Shown here: positions 1 to 6,025 of the stretch, piece after piece | How the letters are laid out: each line of letters begins with the position of its first letter | Position numbering within the stretch: position 1 is the first letter of the stretch | From: UBA1822 sp963615055 | GTDB lineage: Bacteria > Bacillota > Negativicutes > Veillonellales > Dialisteraceae | Assembly: GCA_963615055.1 (NCBI GenBank) | Contig: CAVEFO010000046.1 | Location: 1 to 13,184 of the forward strand | Length of the DNA stretch: 13,184 nucleotides | Direction of reading: 5' to 3' | Notes under the pieces: model-generated | What the model was told of the DNA's origin: nothing | What the model saw: the letters and a program-made list of their open reading frames with translations, nothing else | Database searches by the model: none | Made by a program: the position numbers and the translations under genes

Positions 1-224
1 CGATTGGAAACGGGGATCCGATGCTGAATGCCGGCGTTTCTTTCAAGCTCGGTCGTCGCAGTGCGAGACTTTCGCAGAATGCCTCTAATTCGCAGCTGGT
101 GCAAGAAGTGAATGTGCTTCGCGCAGAAAATGCGTCGCAGGCGGAAAAAATCGATTCGCAGGCGCAGGAGATCCGGGAACTCAAAGCCCAGATGGCGCAG
201 GTGCTGGCGAGTCTTGGTCGATAA
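1..224 (+). CDS. 3' end of a YadA-like trimeric autotransporter adhesin
   Basis: Partial gene: the reading frame is open from base 3 to the TAA at 222-224, so the start lies left of the window. The visible part begins IGNGDPMLNAGVSFKLG, which matches the final beta-strand of a YadA-type membrane anchor (family knowledge: three chains form a 12-stranded outer-membrane barrel that displays a surface adhesin). About 55 residues follow the strand. They are rich in Glu, Gln, Ala and Lys, with hydrophobic residues spaced as in a coiled coil (VQEVNVLRAEN, then IRELKAQMAQVLASL). In classical YadA proteins the chain ends at the last strand, so this tail is an addition that would be expected in the periplasm. 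The ATG at 21-23 is internal to the anchor and is unlikely to be a true start. A terminator follows 19 bases after the stop. The family call is confident from the anchor motif; the ligand and full size are unknown. Confidence 0.8.
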   Translation, partial: IGNGDPMLNAGVSFKLGRRSARLSQNASNSQLVQEVNVLRAENASQAEKIDSQAQEIRELKAQMAQVLASLGR

Positions 225-243
225 ATCAGATGTTTGCCACATA

Positions 244-270
244 AAGGAACGGTTCGCCGTTCCTTTTTTT
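244..270 (+). terminator. Rho-independent terminator of the adhesin gene
   Basis: A perfect 9-bp stem AAGGAACGG / CCGTTCCTT closes a TTCG tetraloop (253-256) and runs into a T tract at 264-270. This is a textbook intrinsic terminator placed 19 bases after the adhesin stop codon, and it separates that gene from the cca promoter. Confidence 0.93.
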
Positions 271-400
271 GTGCCGGCGAGTGCAAAATTTTATGTAATT
301 CGCGATTTTTTATTCATGCGGTTAGTTCTTCATGTTTTTTTGGGATAAAGGAGCGTTGCCCGGTTATCGTTTGTCACGTCCAAGTATTCAGCACGGCTGC

Positions 401-438
401 CGGTTCATGGTTCACGGACTTCGGACAACGGCCGCCGG
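401..438. repeat. Degenerate 7-bp tandem repeat, site A
   Basis: Five consecutive heptads can be read: CGGTTCA, TGGTTCA, CGGACTT, CGGACAA, CGGCCGC, followed by CGG. They lie in the gap between the adhesin terminator and the cca promoter. CGGACAA recurs twice at site C near 7005, on the other strand. The related string TTATCGTTTGTCAC at 365-378 resembles the TTATCGGGTGTCAC that ends site D. This is one of four such clusters in the window, all between genes. Confidence 0.55.
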
Positions 439-447
439 AAAAAATTC

Positions 448-476
448 GTGACATTTCATCGCCGACTCGATATAAT
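448..476 (+). promoter_or_regulatory. Sigma-70-type promoter for cca and the PBP gene
   Basis: A perfect -10 hexamer TATAAT lies at 471-476, and a -35 hexamer GTGACA (five of six bases match TTGACA) lies at 448-453. The spacer is the optimal 17 bases. Transcription would start near 483, about 30 bases before the cca ATG. It is the best two-box promoter in the window. Confidence 0.85.
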
Positions 477-511
477 GATTAAGATATAAAAAACGGTAGG
501 AGAGAGGGCGC

Positions 512-1972
512 ATGTTTGGTCTTGGGAAATGGAAGGGAGACGGCTTGGATCCGGCGGCTTGGGATGCCGGGGCGGTCTTTTTGTTGCGCCTTCTTTCCGA
601 TGCGGGCTTTGAGGCGTATGTGGTCGGTGGGTGCGTGCGGGATCTTTTGATGGGGCGCGTGCCGCATGATTGGGATATCACGACGTCGGCGCGGCCGGAG
701 GACACGGCGGCTCTTCTCGAAAAGGCCGGGCTGCATGGGATTGACGGCGGCGGTCGGCGCTTCGGGACTGTCATTGCGCCGCTCTCCGGTACCAATTACG
801 AAATTACGACATTTCGGCGAGAATTTTATGGCGAAGATGCGCATCGGCCGACGGAGGTTTCTTTTGCGGAGTCACTCACGGAAGATTTGTCGCGCCGTGA
901 TTTCACGGTGAATGCGATGGCGGCGGACGCGGATGGGGTGCTGTATGACCCGTTCGGCGGCGCGCGCGATATCGAAAAAAAGCGTCTTCGCACGGTGGGC
1001 GAGGCAGCGGAGCGTTTCGCAGAGGATGCGCTGCGCCTTTTCCGTGCGTGCCGCTTTGTGGCGCAGCTGGATTTTTTGGCGGATTCTTCGCTGGTCGCCG
1101 GGATGGAATTCGCTTTTTCGCGTGTCCGGGGGCTGTCGCTTGCGCGGGTCAAAAGTGAGCTGTCCAAAATGCTCGTCGCCCCCCATGCGGCGCGGGGGCT
1201 GGATCTTTTTGTGCGGACGGGCCTTGGCGATGCGTCGTGCCGCTTTCGGGAAAACGGGAAGGACACGGAAATCCCGATTTTGCCGGAGCTTTCTCATCTT
1301 GTGGGGCTGCCGCAGATGAAAGAGTTTCACAAATACGATGCTTGGTATCACACGCTGGCGGTCGTGGAGGCGGCGCCGCAAACGGAAATTGATCGCTGGG
1401 CGGCGCTCTTGCACGATGTGGGGAAAGGAATGCCGGGCGTGCGCGCAGTGGAGGGAGACCGTATCACGGACCATGGGCATGACCACGTGGGCGCGGACAT
1501 GGCGGAGACGATTTTGTCGCGCTTGCGGTTTCCTCCGGAAGAGATTCGGCTCATTACGTGGCTCGTCCGCGATCACATGCAATTTCACGCGTATGCGAAT
1601 ACGTCTTCGGCGGACGTCCGAAAATGGGTGCGGAAATTGGCGTGGGAGAGAGCATTTCCGTCGCAAGCGGCGCTTTTGGACGCGATTTCCCACATGACGG
1701 CGCTTTCCGTGGCGGACATTATCGGCTGCGGGCGGCCTCATTCGGCGACGGCGGGGCATGAAGCGTTCGGCGCTTGTATGGCTGATGTTGCGCGGGAGAT
1801 GCCCGTCACGACGAAGGATTTGGCCTACGACGCACGCACGGTCTTGGCGCTCTCCGGCTGTGCGGCCGAAGGATTTTCCAATTTGCTTTATCGCGTGCAG
1901 GCCGGCTCGCTTCGAAATGACGCGGATGCGCTGTATCATGCGGCTGTGCAGTTTGTGAGGAGACACGGATGA
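512..1972 (+). CDS. cca: CCA tRNA nucleotidyltransferase with HD domain
   Basis: 486 residues. The enzyme adds or repairs the 3'-CCA end of tRNAs in the cytoplasm. The N-terminal half is a class II nucleotidyltransferase head: GGCVRD at 39-44, the metal-binding DWD at 53-55, RRDFTVNAMA at 128-137, and the nucleotide-template helix EDALRLFRACRF at 171-182 with the EDxxR signature. A C-terminal HD domain follows (LLHDVGKG around 299-306, then DHGHDH at 320-325). HD domains in this family can give phosphohydrolase activity; whether it is active here is inferred. The length is typical of HD-containing bacterial CCA enzymes. The start is supported by the purine-rich GGTAGGAGAGAGG just upstream and by the promoter at 448-476. 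The stop overlaps the start of the downstream PBP gene by four bases (ATGA), which suggests translational coupling. Confidence 0.93.
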   Translation: MFGLGKWKGDGLDPAAWDAGAVFLLRLLSDAGFEAYVVGGCVRDLLMGRVPHDWDITTSARPEDTAALLEKAGLHGIDGGGRRFGTVIAPLSGTNYEITTFRREFYGEDAHRPTEVSFAESLTEDLSRRDFTVNAMAADADGVLYDPFGGARDIEKKRLRTVGEAAERFAEDALRLFRACRFVAQLDFLADSSLVAGMEFAFSRVRGLSLARVKSELSKMLVAPHAARGLDLFVRTGLGDASCRFRENGKDTEIPILPELSHLVGLPQMKEFHKYDAWYHTLAVVEAAPQTEIDRWAALLHDVGKGMPGVRAVEGDRITDHGHDHVGADMAETILSRLRFPPEEIRLITWLVRDHMQFHAYANTSSADVRKWVRKLAWERAFPSQAALLDAISHMTALSVADIIGCGRPHSATAGHEAFGACMADVAREMPVTTKDLAYDARTVLALSGCAAEGFSNLLYRVQAGSLRNDADALYHAAVQFVRRHG

Positions 1973-3945
1973 GACGGAGAAATCTATTTCAACTGATGCA
2001 AAAACGCGGCATGGTCTTGCTGGCGATTTTGACGGCCGTGTCCCTGGCGCTCATCGTCCGCCTCTTTTACGTCCAAGTGATCTGCCACGACCGTTTTCTG
2101 TCGATGGCGATGAACCAGACGACGGACACGGTGAAGCTTTTTTCGCCGCGCGGCACAATATATGATCGAAACGGAAATCCGCTGGCCTTCTCGTTTCTGG
2201 CGAAATCCCTCTATGCGGACCCCGGCATGTTGAGCGCGTCGCCGAAAGAGGTCGCTGCCGCTTTGGCACCGCTTTTGCAGATGAAGGAAACGACGCTCGT
2301 GCAGCAGCTTTCCGCCGATACCCGTTTCGTCTGGCTCGCGCGCGCGATGGAGCCGGAGATGTCGGAAGCGGTGGAAGCGCTTTTGAAGGAAAAGGGCTGG
2401 AAGGGCTTCGGCCTCGTCGGAGAGAGCAAGCGTTCGTATCCGAATCACACGCTGTTGGCGAATGTCTTGGGTTTTGTCGGCATTGACGGCGATGGGCTGG
2501 ACGGATTGGAAAAATCGCTGGAAACGGATATCCGCGGGCGCGTCGATGTGATGCGGATTTTGTCGGACGCGCGCGGCAATCCCATTTTGGAATCGACGGC
2601 GGCGCCGTACTTGGGGAAAATGGGGAAATCCGTGTACCTCACCATCGATGAGACGATTCAATATTTCGCTGAGCAGGCACTGGATCGGGCGATGGCGGAA
2701 ACGGGTGCGGCCGGCGCGGCGGTGATCATGATGGATGCGAAGACGGGCGAGATTTTGGCGCTGGCCAATCGTCCGTCCTATGATCCGAATCATTTTTATC
2801 TGGCGACGGAAAATGAATTCAAAAATCGCGCCGTCGTCGATATTTACGAGCCGGGCTCGACTTTCAAGCCCATCACGGCGGCGACGGCACTGGCGGCGGG
2901 GACATATCGGACGGACACGGTCTGGCATGATCCCGGCGAGATCCATGCGTCCGGTCATGTCATCAAAAATTGGGATGACGAATCCTACGGCGATGTCCGA
3001 TTGTTGGATATTTTGAAATATTCCGTCAATACGGGCTTTGCGCATGTCGGGCTTTTGACGGGCGGCAAGACGTTGACGGAATACGCGCGGAAATTCGGTT
3101 TCGGTAAGGAAACGGGCATTGAGCTTCCCGGTGAAGCGTCCGGCATTCTGTTTGATCCGAAGGAAATGCGTGATATCGATGTCGCGACGATGTCGATCGG
3201 GCAGGCGATTGCCGTCACGCCGCTCCAGATGGTGCAGGCGTACAGCGCGCTGGCAAACGGCGGGCAAATGATGAAGCCGCATATCATCGCGAAAATTGTG
3301 AATGAGGACGGCAGCATTGACCGCGAGACAAAACCGGAAGCGGCCGGAAATCCCGTTTCCAAAGAAGTCGCCGATACTTTGCGCGACATGATGGAAAAAG
3401 AAGTGTCCGAAGGCGGCGGTCAAAACGCGCGCGTCCCCGGTTACCACATGGGTGGCAAGACAGGCACGGCGCAGAAAATTGATACCGAGCGCGGCGGCTA
3501 TCTCGAAGGCCAATACGTCGCTTCTTTCTGCGGCTTCGGCCCGACGGAAGATCCGCGCGTTATCTGCCTCGTCGTGATCGATAATCCGAAAGGCATGTAT
3601 TACGGCGGTGTCATCGCGGCGCCCGTTTTCTCGGAAATCATGGGGAAAGTGATGCGTTATCTCGGCATTCCGGCCGGGAAAGAGGAGACGGAGGCGGCGG
3701 AGATTTTGGCGGCGGTGAATGAAAATACGAAAAAGGAAAAAGAAATCAAAGAAGCGGCGGCCGATACGGAAGGCTATGCGGAAATCCCGGATTTTATCGG
3801 CTGGTCCATGCGGGACGTGGGCGAATTTTTGGTCAGAGTCGGCCTGGGATTCAAACCGAAAGGCAGCGGCCGCGCCGTTTCCCAAGACCCGCCGCCGGGT
3901 GAATCGGTCAAGCGTGGCACAGATGTGACGGTGGAATTTGAATGA
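1969..3945 (+). CDS. Class B penicillin-binding protein (FtsI/SpoVD type) with PASTA domain
   Basis: 658 residues. A monofunctional transpeptidase that cross-links peptidoglycan on the outer face of the inner membrane, probably at division septa. In order: a short basic cytoplasmic tail; one membrane segment at about 15-33 (LLAILTAVSLALIVRLFYV); the PBP dimerisation domain (about 45-220); and the transpeptidase domain. All three penicilloyl-serine motifs are intact: STFK at 297-300 with nucleophile Ser297, SVN at 352-354, and KTG at 497-499. One PASTA domain closes the protein (about 603-658, IPDFIGWSMRDVGEFL onward). A single C-terminal PASTA favours the SpoVD-like branch of Firmicutes, but FtsI (PBP2) for vegetative division is equally possible in a non-sporing host, so I give no symbol. 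The ATGA overlap with cca is unusual company: this family normally sits in the division/cell-wall (dcw) cluster after ftsL. The stop codon lies at the edge of the repeat array that follows. Confidence 0.9.
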   Translation: MRRRNLFQLMQKRGMVLLAILTAVSLALIVRLFYVQVICHDRFLSMAMNQTTDTVKLFSPRGTIYDRNGNPLAFSFLAKSLYADPGMLSASPKEVAAALAPLLQMKETTLVQQLSADTRFVWLARAMEPEMSEAVEALLKEKGWKGFGLVGESKRSYPNHTLLANVLGFVGIDGDGLDGLEKSLETDIRGRVDVMRILSDARGNPILESTAAPYLGKMGKSVYLTIDETIQYFAEQALDRAMAETGAAGAAVIMMDAKTGEILALANRPSYDPNHFYLATENEFKNRAVVDIYEPGSTFKPITAATALAAGTYRTDTVWHDPGEIHASGHVIKNWDDESYGDVRLLDILKYSVNTGFAHVGLLTGGKTLTEYARKFGFGKETGIELPGEASGILFDPKEMRDIDVATMSIGQAIAVTPLQMVQAYSALANGGQMMKPHIIAKIVNEDGSIDRETKPEAAGNPVSKEVADTLRDMMEKEVSEGGGQNARVPGYHMGGKTGTAQKIDTERGGYLEGQYVASFCGFGPTEDPRVICLVVIDNPKGMYYGGVIAAPVFSEIMGKVMRYLGIPAGKEETEAAEILAAVNENTKKEKEIKEAAADTEGYAEIPDFIGWSMRDVGEFLVRVGLGFKPKGSGRAVSQDPPPGESVKRGTDVTVEFE

Positions 3946-3947
3946 GG

Positions 3948-4233
3948 GAAAGGGGCAAACCTTTTTGGAATGAATGGGCTTTGTGGCATTAGTGTGGGAA
4001 GGATTTCGCAAGGTAGAGATGAGGAGCGTACCTTTTGGGGTGCTTAGTTTTGGCGGCATGAGATATAGTTTGCTTTCGAAAGGTAGGGATGAGGGGCATA
4101 GCTTTTGGGGTGCTTGGTTTTGGCGGCATGAGATATAGTTTGCTTTCGAAAGAAAGGGATGAGGGGCATAGCTTTTTGGGGCTTGATTCCTGAGGCATTT
4201 GTGCTGAGAGTATTCGCAAGATAGAGATGAGGA
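3948..4233. repeat. Left tandem array: three ~70-bp units plus flanking partial copies
   Basis: Three clear units lie at 4004-4073 (70 bp), 4074-4143 (70 bp) and 4144-4211 (68 bp). Each begins TTTCGnAAG, continues TAGRGATGAGG, and the first two carry TTTTGGCGGCATGAGA. Units 1 and 2 are nearly identical; unit 3 diverges in its second half. A fourth copy starts at 4212 (ATTCGCAAGATAGAGATGAGG) and is cut short at the junction with the opposing array. A degenerate earlier copy can be traced back to the PBP stop codon (GAATGAGGGAAAGGGGC). Unit lengths of 70 and 68 are not multiples of three, so this is not a coding repeat. It occupies the left half of the 626-base gene-free stretch. Confidence 0.9.
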
Positions 4234-4276
4234 AAGAAATATGCCGAAGCACTTGCGTTTCCTTCCCATCCCTATC
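4220..4276. repeat. Dyad at the junction of the two opposing arrays
   Basis: GATAGAGATGAGGAA (4220-4234) faces TTCCCATCCCTATC (4263-4276). They pair with only a few mismatches across a loop of about 28 bases. This marks the point where the ~68-70 bp unit changes orientation, and it could form a hairpin in RNA or a cruciform in DNA. No T tract follows, so it is not a standard intrinsic terminator. Confidence 0.65.
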
Positions 4277-4560
4277 AGCAGAAAGTTTTCAGCACCATTG
4301 CCGCAAAAGGAAAGCAGCATAAAGTCCTGCTACCCATCTCTATCAGCAGAAAGTTTTCAGCACCATTGCCGCAAAAGGAAAACGGCATAAAGTCTCGCCA
4401 CCCATCTCTATCAGCAGAAAGTTTTCAACACCATTTCCGCAAAAGGAAAGCAGCATAAAGTCCTGCCACCCATCTCTATTACCAGAAAGTTTTCAGCACC
4501 ATTGCCGCAAAAAGGAAAGCGGCATAAAGTCCTGCCCCTCATTTCTCATCTCTCACAAGA
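4265..4560. repeat. Right tandem array: four 68-bp units in inverted orientation
   Basis: Units start at 4265, 4333, 4401 and 4469. The first three are exactly 68 bp and the fourth has one extra A; a decayed fifth begins near 4538. Each begins CCCATCYCTAT, carries CAGAAAGTTTTCARCACC, then CCGCAAAAGGAAA and GGCATAAAGT or AGCATAAAGT. Identity between units is very high. Read on the minus strand, the unit shows TAGRGATG followed 34 bases later by TTTTGCGGCA. This is the same framework and the same 34-base offset as in the left array, so the two arrays look like diverged copies of one element in opposite orientation. The array ends just before the ribosome binding site of the next gene. I see no convincing promoter inside it. 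Confidence 0.92.
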
Positions 4561-4571
4561 AAGGACAGCAT

Positions 4572-4958
4572 ATGAAAAAAATTATCAGTCTGGCCTTGGC
4601 GGCGACGTTTTTCTTTAGCGGCGCGGCGTTGGCGAATAAAATCAATCGCGTGATTCCTGTCGATTTCATTACGCTCGAAGTCGTGATGGACGAGCCGCTT
4701 TCGGCGGAGGAGACAGATCCTTTCGGGTGGGAAGCGGCGAATCGTTTTGATTTCGGCGGGCGGATTCAAATGACAGGCGCGCCGATGGAGGTCGAGATGA
4801 AGGGCTATCCGAATACGTATCACATTCCGGTCGCCGGGATGGACATCGGCATCATTTATAAAATTTCCTACGACGGCGGAAAGGCGAAGACGTTTCGTGT
4901 CTATGAGGAGCAGGAAATGACGGAGAAATACAGAAACCGTTACGGCGATTATTTTTGA
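4572..4958 (+). CDS. Small exported protein of unknown function
   Basis: 128 residues, not recognised. The first 21 residues form a good Sec signal peptide (MKK, hydrophobic core IISLALAATFFFSGAALA, likely cleavage after ALA). The mature ~107 residues are acidic, with no cysteine and no membrane segment, so a soluble periplasmic or secreted protein is likely. It contains FGWEAANRFDFGGRIQM and a Tyr-rich C-terminus ending YRNRYGDYF. The start is set by AAGGA at 4561-4565, six bases before the ATG, and by the signal peptide. No clear promoter was found: the region upstream is the repeat array, so expression may depend on read-through from the PBP gene or on an unrecognised promoter in the array. 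No strong terminator follows directly; a weak one lies at 5094-5117. Confidence 0.8.
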   Translation: MKKIISLALAATFFFSGAALANKINRVIPVDFITLEVVMDEPLSAEETDPFGWEAANRFDFGGRIQMTGAPMEVEMKGYPNTYHIPVAGMDIGIIYKISYDGGKAKTFRVYEEQEMTEKYRNRYGDYF

Positions 4959-5065
4959 TGTGATTTTGGGAAACGGATGCCGGAGCGGAATGATTTACAT
5001 TTGGCTGCGGTGTCTTTTTTGTCTGCATTAAATGATATGTGAGAATATTTGCGCAGCATGAGATG

Positions 5066-5100
5066 GGAAACACGGTAAACGGTCAACGGGGAACGGAGAG
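5066..5100. repeat. Degenerate 7-bp tandem repeat, site B
   Basis: After GGAAACA come CGGTAAA (5073-5079), CGGTCAA (5080-5086), CGGGGAA (5087-5093) and CGGAGAG (5094-5100), all in a seven-base register. The 15-base stretch CGGTAAACGGTCAAC is found again, on the opposite strand, at site D beyond folD. It sits between the small exported-protein gene and the trmL promoter, and its last unit forms part of a weak terminator-like hairpin. Confidence 0.65.
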
Positions 5101-5117
5101 AGTCCGCTCCTTTTTTT
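5094..5117 (+). terminator. Weak terminator-like hairpin before trmL
   Basis: CGGA/TCCG (loop GAGAG) or alternatively GGAG/CTCC (5095-5098 with 5107-5110) forms a stem of only four base pairs, followed by seven T at 5111-5117. The T tract and position, between the small exported-protein gene and the trmL promoter, suggest termination; the short stem keeps confidence low. Confidence 0.4.
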
Positions 5118-5130
5118 CTTGTTTCATTTT

Positions 5131-5139
5131 TGGTATAAT
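5131..5139 (+). promoter_or_regulatory. Extended -10 promoter for trmL-ylbF-murB
   Basis: TGGTATAAT at 5131-5139 is a perfect extended -10 element (TGn plus TATAAT). The -35 region, 17 bases upstream, is only a T tract (5111-5117), so the promoter probably relies on the extended -10. The expected start near 5146 gives a leader of about 32 bases. The same TTGGTATAAT after a GCTCC-T tract occurs at 11336-11345. Confidence 0.75.
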
Positions 5140-5177
5140 TCACTTGATGTGTTTGGGGTTCTGAATGAGGATAAGAG

Positions 5178-5672
5178 ATGCACATTGTATTGGTGGAGCC
5201 GGAGATTCCGGGGAATACGGGAAACATCGCCCGGCTTTGCGCAGCGGAGCATTTGACGCTGCACTTGGTGAAACCGCTCGGATTTTCGCTCGAAGACCGC
5301 TATTTGAAACGGGCGGGGCTTGATTATTGGGATTTGCTCGATGTCCACGTACACGAGAATTACGAGTCCGTCACGCGGATGCTCGCGGGGCGCCGTTTCT
5401 TTTACAACACGACAAAGGCAAGGCACGCGTATTGCGATGTTTCCTATACCATCGATGATGTCTTGGTCTTCGGCAAGGAGACGAAGGGACTTCCCGAAGA
5501 GTTGCTTTTGGCGCATGAGGACGCGTGTATTCGGATCCCGATGATTGAGGAGGCGCGCTCGCTCAATTTGTCGAATGCGGTCGCGATTGTAGCGACGGAA
5601 GCGCTTCGGCAGTTGCAGTTTCCTCATTTATTAAAGGAGAGCGGGCGGTTATTCAAAGGAGGAGAGAGATGA
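5178..5672 (+). CDS. trmL: tRNA (cytidine(34)-2'-O)-methyltransferase
   Basis: 164 residues, the usual length for TrmL (YibK). In E. coli this dimeric SPOUT enzyme uses S-adenosylmethionine to methylate the 2'-O of the wobble nucleotide in two leucine tRNAs; the same role is inferred here. Visible family motifs are PEIPGNTGNIAR at 8-19, FGKETKGLP at 98-106, and IPMIEEARSLNLSNAVAI at 120-137. The last two belong to the trefoil knot that binds the cofactor. TGAGG at 5166-5170 lies seven bases before the ATG. It is the first gene of a three-gene unit: its stop overlaps the ylbF-family start by four bases (ATGA). Confidence 0.93.
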   Translation: MHIVLVEPEIPGNTGNIARLCAAEHLTLHLVKPLGFSLEDRYLKRAGLDYWDLLDVHVHENYESVTRMLAGRRFFYNTTKARHAYCDVSYTIDDVLVFGKETKGLPEELLLAHEDACIRIPMIEEARSLNLSNAVAIVATEALRQLQFPHLLKESGRLFKGGER

Positions 5673-6025
5673 ATCCGTATGACAAGGCGTATGAGCTGGC
5701 GGCGGCGGTGAAGGAGTCTGACGAGATGAAGCGGCTGGTCGCGGCGGCGGACGAGCTTCGCGGCAATGACAGCGCGCGGGGGCTTGTCCGGGAGTATCTG
5801 ACGGAGCAGATGAAAGTCGACTACGGACGGATGGCCGGGAAGGAGCCGGAGGAGAGTGTGCTCACGCATTTGCAAGAGCTTTCCGTCATGGTGAGCAACA
5901 GCGGCGCGGCACAGGCGTATTTGCAGGCGTTTCTGCGCTGGCAGCAAGTGGCCGCCGATTTACAGAAAATCGTGAATGATGCGATATTGCAGGGTACGGA
6001 AGTACTGGAATTGGAGAAAAAATGA
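5669..6025 (+). CDS. YlbF/YmcA-family protein
   Basis: 118 residues, helical throughout, matching the YlbF (Com_YlbF) family in size and pattern: MNPYDKAYELAAAVKESDEM at the start and FLRWQQVAADLQKIVNDAIL near the end. In Bacillus subtilis, YlbF and YmcA form a complex with YaaT that affects RNase Y-dependent mRNA processing, competence, biofilm and sporulation. Which family member this one equals is not clear, and that role is only an inference here. A strong AAAGGAGGAGAG lies directly upstream of the ATG, inside the end of trmL. ATGA overlaps join it to both neighbours. No signal peptide or cysteine is present, so it should be cytoplasmic. Confidence 0.8.
   Translation: MNPYDKAYELAAAVKESDEMKRLVAAADELRGNDSARGLVREYLTEQMKVDYGRMAGKEPEESVLTHLQELSVMVSNSGAAQAYLQAFLRWQQVAADLQKIVNDAILQGTEVLELEKK

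Noticed and set aside
1984..4320. Long open frame of 778 codons on the minus strand
   Set aside because: It lies antisense to the PBP gene and runs on through the repeat array. Its composition (rich in His, Arg, Phe, Ile, Gln) is that of a shadow frame, and it has no family motifs. The PBP on the plus strand is unmistakable.
3948..4560. CRISPR array
   Set aside because: The repeats are periodic at 68-70 bp, but the whole unit is conserved. There are no short identical repeats separated by unique spacers, and no cas gene is nearby.
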